From the NCBI RefSeq assembly GCF_000310205.1, contig NZ_AMXE01000042.1:1-34551 (forward strand): a stretch of 34,551 nt of DNA. The letters are read 5' to 3'. The translations under genes and the position numbers were made by a program. This DNA is from Thauera linaloolentis 47Lol = DSM 12138. Lineage in GTDB: Bacteria > Pseudomonadota > Gammaproteobacteria > Burkholderiales > Rhodocyclaceae. This document shows positions 8,836 through 15,810 of this stretch, piece after piece (position 1 is the first letter of the stretch; each line of letters starts with the position of its first letter). Below the pieces are notes generated by a model. The model made no database searches. It saw nothing but the letters and a program-made list of their open reading frames with translations, and had not been told where the DNA came from.

Positions 8836-9374
8836 GAACGGGACTCCGGAGATTCAGATGAAGACGGCTTGGCATCGCCCGCGAGCAGGTCGCGGGCACG
8901 GCGGCGCTCGGCCTCGCTCAGGCCGTCCATGGCGGCAAGCTCACCCGCCCGCCGGCGCAGCCGCCAGGCCAGCCAGCCGGCGCCGCCCACGAGCAGCATC
9001 ACCGGGCCGCCCCACAGCAGCAGGGTCGTCGCCTTGAACGGCGGTTCGTAGAGCACGAAGTCGCCGTAGCGGGCGACGAGATAATCCACCACCTCGCCCT
9101 TGCTGCGGCCACTGGCGAGCTGCTCGCGTACCTGTTCGCGCAGGTCTACCGCCAGCGGCGCATTGGATTCGGCGATCGACTGGTTCTGGCACACCAGGCA
9201 GCGCAGCTTGTGCGACAACTCCATCACGTCGGCTTCGAGCTGTGGATCGGCCGCAACGGTGGGCGCGGCACCCGGCTCGGCCGCCGTCCGTTGCGCGGCG
9301 GCGGGAAAGGTCGCCGCCAGCAGCGCGGCCAGGGCCAGCCCGCGGGAAAGCTTCACGAACACATCAACCCGCAC
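8832..9374 (-). CDS. ccmH: Cytochrome c maturation protein CcmH (thiol oxidoreductase)
   Basis: Protein of 180 aa that keeps the apocytochrome CXXCH cysteines reduced for heme attachment. It has a signal sequence (through about residue 27), then the hallmark LRCLVCQNQSIAES with redox cysteines C59 and C62. A three-helix domain and a single transmembrane helix (about 119-137) follow, with a short cytoplasmic tail. The start is taken as GTG at 9374, where GGAGG stands 6 nt upstream inside the end of ccmG, giving an 11-bp overlap. Another GTG at 9356 would give a cleaner signal peptide but has no ribosome-binding sequence. The short form (no TPR part) fits the separate ccmI downstream. Confidence 0.94.
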   Translation of the reverse strand: MRVDVFVKLSRGLALAALLAATFPAAAQRTAAEPGAAPTVAADPQLEADVMELSHKLRCLVCQNQSIAESNAPLAVDLREQVREQLASGRSKGEVVDYLVARYGDFVLYEPPFKATTLLLWGGPVMLLVGGAGWLAWRLRRRAGELAAMDGLSEAERRRARDLLAGDAKPSSSESPESRS

Positions 9375-9957
9375 GGCGCACCTCCTCGATCTTCGGCAGG
9401 ATCACCTGCTGCAGGCTTTCCGGTGTGATGGGGCCGATGTGTTTGTAGCGGATGCGGCCCTCGCCGTCGATCAGGAAGGTCTCGGGCACCCCATACACGC
9501 CGAAGTCGATGCCGACCCGGCCGTCGATGTCGAGCACCGACAGCACGTAGGGATCGCCATGGTCGGAAAGCCAGCGCCGCGCACGCTCGATCGCCAGCGC
9601 CGTTTCGGTCTCGAGCGCCATGCCGCGCGCGTTGATCGCGCCGTCGCCGCGCACCTCCTTGTAGTTGAGGCCGACGACGGGGACGATCTTCTGCTGCGCC
9701 ATGCGCACCAGCAGCGGGTGCTCCTGGCGGCAGGCCACGCACCAGGAGGCCCACACGTTCAGCAGCCAGACCTGGCCCTTCATCTCTTCGAGGGCGAAAG
9801 GCCGGGCCGGGTCATCGAGCCGCGCGAGGCTGAAGCCCGGCGCGGGCTTGTCGATCAGCGGCGACGGCACCTCACGCGGGTTCAGGGTGAGGCCGAAGGC
9901 GAGGAAGCCCGCCAGGGCGATGAACAGGATCAGGGGAACGAGGAATTTTGCTTTCAT
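9364..9957 (-). CDS. ccmG: Thiol:disulfide oxidoreductase CcmG/DsbE
   Basis: Periplasmic, membrane-anchored thioredoxin-fold protein of 197 aa that supplies reductant to the cytochrome c maturation complex. An uncleaved N-terminal anchor (residues 5-24) precedes a thioredoxin domain with the active site WASWCVACRQEHP (C73, C76). The acidic and cis-proline features of DsbE proteins follow (GVYGVPETFLIDGEGRI). The start ATG at 9957 lies 19 nt after the ccmF stop and the 3' end overlaps ccmH by 11 bp, consistent with one polycistronic message. Confidence 0.95.
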   Translation of the reverse strand: MKAKFLVPLILFIALAGFLAFGLTLNPREVPSPLIDKPAPGFSLARLDDPARPFALEEMKGQVWLLNVWASWCVACRQEHPLLVRMAQQKIVPVVGLNYKEVRGDGAINARGMALETETALAIERARRWLSDHGDPYVLSVLDIDGRVGIDFGVYGVPETFLIDGEGRIRYKHIGPITPESLQQVILPKIEEVRRAG

Positions 9958-9976
9958 CGGAAGGTTTCCGTGCCGC

Positions 9977-11950
9977 TCAGGCGACGCGCTGGTTGGCCGC
10001 CACCGTGGCGTCGCGCGCGGCGAGCCGGCGGTAGCGGCGGTCGGCGGCGGCGCAGATGCCGCCCAGGCCCATCAGGATGCAGCCCAGCCAGATCCAGCTG
10101 ATGAAGGGCTTGTAGTACAGGCTGACGATCCAGGAGCCGTCCTCGATCTGCTCGCCCAGCGACACGTACACGTCGCGGAACGGGCCGATGTCGATCGAAG
10201 CCTCGGTCATCGGCATGCCCTGCGCCACGTACAAACGCTTCTCCGGCGTCAGCGTGGCCACCGGGCGGCCGTCGCGGGTGACGTCGATCGTCGCCCGTGC
10301 GGCATCGTAGTTGGGGCCGTCGGCGTCCTGCACGCCACGGAAGGTGAAGGTGTAGCCGGCCAGCTCCGCATGCTGGCCGTTCTGCATCTTGACGTCGAGG
10401 TTGGCATCCAGGCTGCCCACCAGGGTCACGCCGATGATGAACACGCCGATGCCCAGGTGCGCCAGCCACATGCCCCACCATGCGGCGGTGATCGAGCGCA
10501 GGCGCGCGCCCATCGCCGCCCCCGCGCGTTCGGTGATGCGCCCGGCCAGCAACTGGATGCTGGCGAGCACCACCCAGGCGGCCAGCGCCAGGCCGAGTAC
10601 CGTGCGCCAGGTGACGTGGCCGACGGCGTAGGCCGTGCCCACGCCGATCAGCACGCTGGCGATGAAGGCCGGCGCCACCTTGCGCACCGCCGCCCCGAGG
10701 TCGTCGTCCTTCCAGCGCAGGAAGGGGCCGAACATCATCAGCACCACCACCGGCGTCATCAGCGGGATGAACACCGCCTCGAAATACGGCGGCCCCACCG
10801 AGATCTTGCCCATGCCCAGCGCATCGAGGAACAGCGGGTACATCGTGCCCAGCAGCACCGAAGCGGATGCAACGGACAGCAGCACGTTGTTGCCCAGCAG
10901 CGAGGTCTCGCGCGACACCAGGCCGAAGCTGCCACCACCGCCGAGCTTCGGCGCGCGCCATGCGTACAGCAGCAGCGACACGCCGATGACGATGACGAGC
11001 AGGGCCAGGATGAAGAGGCCGCGCTTGGGGTCGGTGGCGAAGGCATGCACGCTGGTGATGACGCCCGAGCGCACGATGAAGGTACCGAGCAGCGACAGCG
11101 AGAAGGCGCTGATCGCCAGCAGCACCGTCCAGCTGCGGAAGGCGCCGCGCTTTTCGGTGACGGCCAGCGAGTGCATCAGCGCGGTGCCGAGCAGCCAGGG
11201 CATGAAGGAGGCGTTCTCGACCGGGTCCCAGAACCACCAGCCACCCCAGCCCAGCTCGTAATAGGCCCAGCCGGAGCCAATCGCGATGCCGGCGGTGAGG
11301 AACACCCAGGCCACCGTGGTCCACGGCCGCGACCAGCGCGCCCAGGCGGCATCGAGCCGGCCGCTGAGCAGCGCGGCGATGGCGAAGGCGAAGGCCACCG
11401 AAAAGCCCACGTAGCCCATGTAGAGCAGCGGCGGGTGGATGATCATGCCGGGGTCCTGCAGCAGCGGGTTCAGGTCGCGCCCCTCGCCGACCGCCGGCAG
11501 CAGGCGGTCGAAGGGGTTCGACGTGACCAGCAGGAAGGACAGGAAACCGACGCTGACCCAGCCCAGCACGCCCAGCACACGGGCGACGAAGGCTTCGGGC
11601 AGGTGGCGCGAGAACACCGTCACCGCGACCGTCCACAGCGACAGCGACATCGCCCACAGCAGCAGCGAGCCTTCATGGTTGCCCCACACGCCGGTGATCT
11701 TGTACATCAGCGGGGTAGCGCTGTGCGAGTTCGCCGCAGCGAGCTGCACCGAGAAGTCGCTCTGGATGAAGGCCCAGGTCAAACAGGCGTAGCTGAACAG
11801 GATGAAGAAGAACTGCCCCTGCGCGGCCGGCCGGCCCACGGCCATCAGTGCCAGGCGGTTGCGGCTGGCGCCGATCATCGGCACGACGGCCTGCACCAGG
11901 GCGAGGACCAGGGCGAGAACGAGGGCGAAATGTCCGAGTTCGGGAATCAT
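9977..11950 (-). CDS. ccmF: Heme lyase CcmF
   Basis: Large polytopic membrane protein of 657 aa and core of the System I holocytochrome c synthetase. It shows the conserved tryptophan-rich periplasmic heme-handling segment GWGGWWFWDPVENASFMPW, flanking histidines (for example in LLWAMSLSLWTV... and LMHSLAV) and many hydrophobic helices. Length and motif order match the family (E. coli CcmF is close to 650 aa). The ATG at 11950 follows the ccmE stop by one base (TGACATG), so translation is almost certainly coupled. Confidence 0.96.
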   Translation of the reverse strand: MIPELGHFALVLALVLALVQAVVPMIGASRNRLALMAVGRPAAQGQFFFILFSYACLTWAFIQSDFSVQLAAANSHSATPLMYKITGVWGNHEGSLLLWAMSLSLWTVAVTVFSRHLPEAFVARVLGVLGWVSVGFLSFLLVTSNPFDRLLPAVGEGRDLNPLLQDPGMIIHPPLLYMGYVGFSVAFAFAIAALLSGRLDAAWARWSRPWTTVAWVFLTAGIAIGSGWAYYELGWGGWWFWDPVENASFMPWLLGTALMHSLAVTEKRGAFRSWTVLLAISAFSLSLLGTFIVRSGVITSVHAFATDPKRGLFILALLVIVIGVSLLLYAWRAPKLGGGGSFGLVSRETSLLGNNVLLSVASASVLLGTMYPLFLDALGMGKISVGPPYFEAVFIPLMTPVVVLMMFGPFLRWKDDDLGAAVRKVAPAFIASVLIGVGTAYAVGHVTWRTVLGLALAAWVVLASIQLLAGRITERAGAAMGARLRSITAAWWGMWLAHLGIGVFIIGVTLVGSLDANLDVKMQNGQHAELAGYTFTFRGVQDADGPNYDAARATIDVTRDGRPVATLTPEKRLYVAQGMPMTEASIDIGPFRDVYVSLGEQIEDGSWIVSLYYKPFISWIWLGCILMGLGGICAAADRRYRRLAARDATVAANQRVA

Positions 11951-11951
11951 G

Positions 11952-12398
11952 TCATTGGCTCACGGTTGCCGCGGCCTTGCTGGCCTGTTCCACTGCATGC
12001 GCCGCTTCCGGCGGCATGTAGTTCTCGTCGTGCTTGGCCAGCACCTCGGTGGCGCGGAAGGTGCCGTCGGCCTCCAGCTTGCCCTGCACCACCGCGCCCT
12101 TGCCTTCCTTGAACAGGTCCGGCAGCGTGCCGCGGTAGCTCACCGGAATCACCTGGGCGGTATCGGTGATGGCGAAGCTGACGGTCAGGCCGTCGGCCTC
12201 GCGCCGGATCGAGCCTTCCTCGACCATGCCGCCGACGCGGAAGGTGGTGCCGGTGGGCGCCTTGCCCGCGGCGACTTCGCTGGGGGTATGGAAGAACACC
12301 AGGTTCTGCTGGAAGGCGCTCAGCACCAGGGCGACGGCGGCGACGAGCAGGACCACGCCGCCGCCGACCAGCATCAGACGTTTGCTACGGGCTTTCAT
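11952..12398 (-). CDS. ccmE: Cytochrome c maturation heme chaperone CcmE
   Basis: Periplasmic heme chaperone of 148 aa anchored by one N-terminal helix (about residues 8-28). It has an OB-fold body and the heme-binding motif [10 protein letters not shown], with covalent heme ligand H123 and Y127. It receives heme from the CcmABCD complex and passes it to CcmF. The ATG at 12398 is chosen because it overlaps the ccmD stop (ATGA) and gives the usual [11 protein letters not shown] start; a longer in-frame extension to 12638 lies inside ccmD. Confidence 0.95.
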   Translation of the reverse strand: MKARSKRLMLVGGGVVLLVAAVALVLSAFQQNLVFFHTPSEVAAGKAPTGTTFRVGGMVEEGSIRREADGLTVSFAITDTAQVIPVSYRGTLPDLFKEGKGAVVQGKLEADGTFRATEVLAKHDENYMPPEAAHAVEQASKAAATVSQ

Positions 12399-12631
12399 GT
12401 TTCCGACTCCATGGCGGGCACCGGTGTGCCGCCCTCTTTTGCTGAACCTCTCGCTGAATCCTTGCCGACGGCGCGCCGCCAGCGCAGCAGCCGCGTGACG
12501 GTGTCCTTCCGGCGCCGCAGGACCAGCACGAGTTCCAGCGCCATCAGCGCAAACGTGAGGCCATAACTGCCCCACACGAAATACGCCGCGCCCCCCATGT
12601 TCCAGAACGCGGACCAGCTCTCCCACTGCAT
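12395..12631 (-). CDS. ccmD: Heme exporter accessory protein CcmD
   Basis: Small membrane protein of 78 aa with one hydrophobic helix (about residues 14-39, containing [23 protein letters not shown]) followed by a basic segment ([15 protein letters not shown]), the standard CcmD layout. It stabilises CcmC-CcmE and is needed for release of holo-CcmE. The ATG at 12631 overlaps the ccmC stop by one base (TGATG) and the stop overlaps ccmE by 4 bp. It is easily missed because its frame is open much further upstream. It is slightly longer than the 69-aa E. coli protein. Confidence 0.9.
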   Translation of the reverse strand: MQWESWSAFWNMGGAAYFVWGSYGLTFALMALELVLVLRRRKDTVTRLLRWRRAVGKDSARGSAKEGGTPVPAMESET

Positions 12632-13407
12632 CAGGCACGCCCTCCCTTCGCCTGCATTTCGCGCTCGAGCACCGCGCCGACCCATTCGGTATGCCGCTCG
12701 CGTTCGAGGATCATCGACCGCGCGCGCCACAGCACCACCGCGATCGTGTACATCCAGGCGGCGATCGCCATCACCAGCATGCCGACCAGCATGGTCGTCG
12801 CCATCGACGGCGCCTTGGTCACGCTGACCGAGGCGCCCTGGTGCAGCGTGTTCCACCACTGCACCGAGAAATAGATGATCGGCACGTTCACCGCGCCGAC
12901 GAGGGCGATGATGGCGCCCGCGCGGTCGGCGCGGCGCGGATCCTCGATCGCGCGCGTCAAGGCGATGAAGCCGAAGTACAGGAAGAGCAGCAGCAGTTGC
13001 GAGGTCAGGCGCGCATCCCACACCCAGTAGGCGCCCCAGGTCGGCTTGCCCCACAGCGCGCCGGTCCACAGCGCGACGAAACAGAACATCGCCCCGGTCG
13101 GCGCCAGCGCCTGGCTCATGATGAAGGACAGGCGGGTGTTCATGACCAGGCCGACGCCGGACCAGAACGCCATCATCAGGTAGACGAACATCGACATCCA
13201 GGCCGCCGGCACATGGATGAAGATGACGCGATAGACCTCGCCCTGGGTGGCATCGGTGGGTGCGACAAACAAGCCGAGCCACAGCCCGGCCAACGTCAGG
13301 ACCAGCGCCGCGGCGGCGAACCAGGGCGCGAGGCGGCCCGCCAGCGGATAGAAGTTGTGCGGGGCCGCGAAGCGGAAAAGGCTGCGGCTGCGCTCTGGAG
13401 CATTCAT
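12631..13407 (-). CDS. ccmC: Heme transporter/heme-handling protein CcmC
   Basis: Polytopic inner-membrane protein of 258 aa that loads heme onto CcmE. It has six hydrophobic segments and the tryptophan-rich motif [17 protein letters not shown] shared with CcmF, plus conserved histidines in [13 protein letters not shown] and [10 protein letters not shown]. The ATG at 13407 is preferred; a GTG at 13416 would add three residues. It lies 61 bp after ccmB and runs into ccmD with a one-base overlap. Confidence 0.95.
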   Translation of the reverse strand: MNAPERSRSLFRFAAPHNFYPLAGRLAPWFAAAALVLTLAGLWLGLFVAPTDATQGEVYRVIFIHVPAAWMSMFVYLMMAFWSGVGLVMNTRLSFIMSQALAPTGAMFCFVALWTGALWGKPTWGAYWVWDARLTSQLLLLFLYFGFIALTRAIEDPRRADRAGAIIALVGAVNVPIIYFSVQWWNTLHQGASVSVTKAPSMATTMLVGMLVMAIAAWMYTIAVVLWRARSMILERERHTEWVGAVLEREMQAKGGRA

Positions 13408-13468
13408 GCGTCGCACTCGTTGTTGGTACGTTCCACCGGCAAGCCCGCCGCCGGTTCGGGGTTCATCA

Positions 13469-14137
13469 TCAATCCGTCGAAATCCGCAGCGCCGCGGCGC
13501 AGGCCCACGGCGCCAGCGCCAAGGCCCCCGCCAGCCCCCCGCCCAGCAGCAGCAGGTGGGCCGCGGCGCCGGTACCGGACATCTCCGCCTCGACCGCGCC
13601 CGCGCCGAAGATCAGCACCGGCACGAACAAGGGCAGCACGAGCAGGGCCAGCAGCATGCCACCGCCGCGCAGGCCCAGCGTCAGCGCGGCACCGACCGCG
13701 CCGAGCAGCCCCAGGATCGGCGTACCCAGGGCCAAACTTAAGACCAGCACCGGCAAGGCGCCTTGCTCAAGGTCAAGCAACAGTGCCAGCCCGGGCGCGA
13801 CCGCCACCACCGGCAGCCCGGTGCTGAGCCAGAACGCCAGCACCTTGGCCGTGACCCATAGCGCAGCCGGTTCGCTAGACAGGAGAAGCTGCTCCAGGGT
13901 TCCGTCGGAATAGTCCTGCGCGAACAGACGGTGCAGCGACAGCAGGCAGGCGAGCAGCGCGGCGACCCACAGCACCCCCGGGGCGATCGCCCGCAGTTGG
14001 TTGGGTTCGGCGCCGACGCCGAAGGGGAACAGGCAGACGACGATGACGAAGAAGGCGAGCGTGACCAGCACGTCGGCGCGGCCGCGCCAGGCCAGCAGCA
14101 GGTCGCGGCGCAGCACGGCGAGGAAGGTGCTCAGCAT
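13469..14137 (-). CDS. ccmB: Heme exporter permease CcmB
   Basis: Membrane subunit of the CcmAB ABC complex, 222 aa with six hydrophobic helices. It contains the family segment LHRLFAQDYSDGTLEQLLLSS and the following helices typical of CcmB. With CcmA it uses ATP hydrolysis to release heme-loaded CcmE from CcmC/D. The ATG at 14137 overlaps the 3' end of ccmA by 7 bp, which sets the start; a longer in-frame extension lies within ccmA. Confidence 0.94.
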   Translation of the reverse strand: MLSTFLAVLRRDLLLAWRGRADVLVTLAFFVIVVCLFPFGVGAEPNQLRAIAPGVLWVAALLACLLSLHRLFAQDYSDGTLEQLLLSSEPAALWVTAKVLAFWLSTGLPVVAVAPGLALLLDLEQGALPVLVLSLALGTPILGLLGAVGAALTLGLRGGGMLLALLVLPLFVPVLIFGAGAVEAEMSGTGAAAHLLLLGGGLAGALALAPWACAAALRISTD

Positions 14138-14757
14138 GCGTAGGCTCCGACGTCGAGCACGCGCGGCGTCCGGGTGAACGGAGCGTCCTGGTGAGTGGTC
14201 AGCATCACCATGCCGCCGCCGGCGCAGTGTTCGGACAAGGCCTGCGCCAGGTCGGCCACCGCATTGACGTCGAGCGCGGTGAAGGGCTCGTCGAGTACCC
14301 ACAGCGCGCGGCGCGCGGACAGGAACAACCGGGCCAGGCCGACGCGGCGGCGCTGCCCCTGGGACAGCACGCGGGACGGCAGGTCGAGTTGGTCCGCGAG
14401 TCCGATGCGCTCGAGCGCCCGCGTACAGGACGCCTCGTCGCTGTCGTCGCCCGCGGCGGCACAGGCGAAGCGCAGATTCTCGAGCGGGCTCAGCAAGTCG
14501 TTGATGGCCGGCGCATGGCCGAGGTAGAGCAGTTCGCGGTGGAAGGCCTCGCGCTCGCGGCGGATCGATGCCCCCTGCCAGCGGATCTCGCCCGCCTCGG
14601 GCAGCGCCAGGCCGGTGACCAGCCGCAGCAGGCTGGTCTTGCCGACGCCGTTGGGCCCGGCGACGCGCAGCAAATCGCCCGCCTGCAGGCAGAAGGCGAG
14701 TTCGCGGAACAGCAGTCGATCGCCTTTCAGACAGGCGAGATCATGGGCTTCGAGCAT
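14131..14757 (-). CDS. ccmA: Heme exporter ATP-binding protein CcmA
   Basis: ABC ATPase of 208 aa and the first gene of the ccm operon. It has Walker A GPNGVGKT (residues 34-41), signature LSQGQ (131-135), Walker B ALWVLDE (151-157) and the switch histidine H189 in LTTHQ. Length matches CcmA (about 205 aa). The ATG at 14757 gives the normal N-terminus MLEAHDLACLKGDRLLF. A perfect -10 hexamer lies only 9 bp upstream, so the message may begin almost at the start codon. Upstream in-frame sequence without family similarity was not included. Confidence 0.95.
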   Translation of the reverse strand: MLEAHDLACLKGDRLLFRELAFCLQAGDLLRVAGPNGVGKTSLLRLVTGLALPEAGEIRWQGASIRREREAFHRELLYLGHAPAINDLLSPLENLRFACAAAGDDSDEASCTRALERIGLADQLDLPSRVLSQGQRRRVGLARLFLSARRALWVLDEPFTALDVNAVADLAQALSEHCAGGGMVMLTTHQDAPFTRTPRVLDVGAYAC

Positions 14758-14766
14758 GGGGAAACG

Positions 14767-14772
14767 ATTATA
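14767..14772 (-). promoter_or_regulatory. Perfect TATAAT -10 hexamer just before ccmA
   Basis: On the minus strand TATAAT is followed by CGTTTCCCC and then the ccmA ATG. Transcription starting about 7 nt after the hexamer would leave a leader of only a few bases and no ribosome-binding sequence. No good -35 hexamer was seen at the standard distance. Confidence 0.5.
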
Positions 14773-14860
14773 GCGAGGAACACCGCGGCTCTCGCGTTTG
14801 TTCGGCACACTACGCCGCCGCGCCCGCCCTCGGGCAGCCGCGCCCTTGTCCCGAAGCGAC

Positions 14861-14893
14861 GCGGTCCGCGAGGCATGCCGCCCCGCGGACCGC
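14861..14893 (-). terminator. Hairpin after the cytochrome b gene
   Basis: A 10-bp perfect stem (14861-14870 with 14884-14893, arm GCGGTCCGCG) encloses a 13-nt loop that itself contains GGCATGCC. It starts 17 nt after the cytochrome b stop and precedes the ccmA promoter, where the module 1 operon would be expected to end. No T-run follows, so termination is inferred from position. Confidence 0.5.
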
Positions 14894-14909
14894 CAGGCGC
14901 CGGACCCGA

Positions 14910-15713
14910 TCAGTAGGAAGGAATGAAGCGGTTCACCCAGGCGAACAGCTCGATCAGCGGCCACACGATGCAGATCAGGATGCCGGCGATCAGGATGATC
15001 TCGGTGAACACCGGCCCGACCGAGCCGGTCAGGTTGCTGGCGAAGCGCGGCGCCGGCACCTGCGTGTAGTGCTTCAGTTCAGGGTCGGTCACCTCGGCGT
15101 CCTTCACGCCGGTGATCATGCCGAGGACGTGGTTGGTCTTGTGGCATGCCGAGGCCCAGCAGTTGCCGATCAGGTGCAGGGTGACCAGCGAGGCGGCGAT
15201 GTTGCCGCACCAGATGTGCAGGTCTTTGAGGCCGACCGTGATTTCCTGGCCGAACAGCGCGAACGTGGTGAACTCGTCTTCCCAGTCGCTCGGCACCATG
15301 TCCCCGAGGGGCCCCATTTCCTGGCCCGCGCTGTACAGCATCAGGCCCAGCACGCAGGTGCCAAGCATGATGAAGATCAGCGCGAACACCATCGCTCCGC
15401 CCAGCGGATTGTGCGAGATCGTGTGCATCGGGTGGCCGACCACCGAATCGACGCCGTACTTGACCATCGTCTTCGGGCTGTAGATGAAGGTCCAGAAACG
15501 CACCGCGCGCGGGCCGACGAAGCCGTAGACCACGCGGAACAGCATGTAGCCCATGATCACGTAGGCCGCATAGACGTGCAGCGGAAACTTGTCGGACTTG
15601 ATGTACAGCGCGGCGAAGCACAACACCATGACCCAGTGGCCGATGCGGACGATGGGGTCCCAGACCTTGACGAATACCCGGGCCGGAGGCGTGCCCGTTG
15701 CTTGAGTGCTCAT
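14910..15713 (-). CDS. Membrane cytochrome b (Ni-hydrogenase cytochrome b / b561-like), module 1
   Basis: Integral membrane protein of 267 aa with four to five hydrophobic helices and histidines placed as in the di-heme cytochrome b family that serves hydrogenases and formate dehydrogenases. H26 lies in RIGHWVMVLCF and H46 in PLHVYAAYVIMGYMLFRVV. H166 and H180 occur in DLHIWCGNIAASLVTLHLIGN, with H94, H97, H101 and H191 as further candidates. The expected role is exchange of electrons between the quinone pool and periplasmic cytochromes. It is the last gene of a same-strand cluster with a monoheme c, a decaheme c and an MtrB-like barrel, where Shewanella would use the tetraheme CymA. The start ATG at 15713 excludes an unsupported 18-residue extension. 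Direction of electron flow and heme count are inferred. Confidence 0.85.
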   Translation of the reverse strand: MSTQATGTPPARVFVKVWDPIVRIGHWVMVLCFAALYIKSDKFPLHVYAAYVIMGYMLFRVVYGFVGPRAVRFWTFIYSPKTMVKYGVDSVVGHPMHTISHNPLGGAMVFALIFIMLGTCVLGLMLYSAGQEMGPLGDMVPSDWEDEFTTFALFGQEITVGLKDLHIWCGNIAASLVTLHLIGNCWASACHKTNHVLGMITGVKDAEVTDPELKHYTQVPAPRFASNLTGSVGPVFTEIILIAGILICIVWPLIELFAWVNRFIPSY

Positions 15714-15755
15714 GATTTTCTCGGTAGGCAAATGAAGGAAATCCTCGGCCGACGC

Positions 15756-15786
15756 CCGGCCATCCATCTTGGGGATGGACGGCCGG
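15756..15786 (-). repeat. Intercistronic hairpin between mtrB-like gene 1 and cytochrome b
   Basis: A stem of 6 bp plus 6 bp (CCGGCC/GGCCGG and TCCATC/GATGGA) around one A-C mismatch closes a 5-nt loop. It starts 25 nt after the barrel gene stop on the minus strand. It could be an attenuator or an mRNA-stabilising element that lets the barrel and cytochrome b be made in different amounts. No T-run is present. Confidence 0.5.
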
Positions 15787-15810
15787 AACGCCCTGCGCGA
15801 ACCCTGCCGC

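Noticed and set aside
9954-11657. A 567-codon minus-strand frame overlapping ccmF
   Set aside because: Out-of-frame reading of ccmF; ccmF itself has the WWFWDPVENASF motif and correct length.
9665-12112. An 815-codon plus-strand frame opposite ccmG and ccmF
   Set aside because: Antisense shadow of conserved ccm genes; composition is Arg/Gly/His/Gln-rich with no motif.
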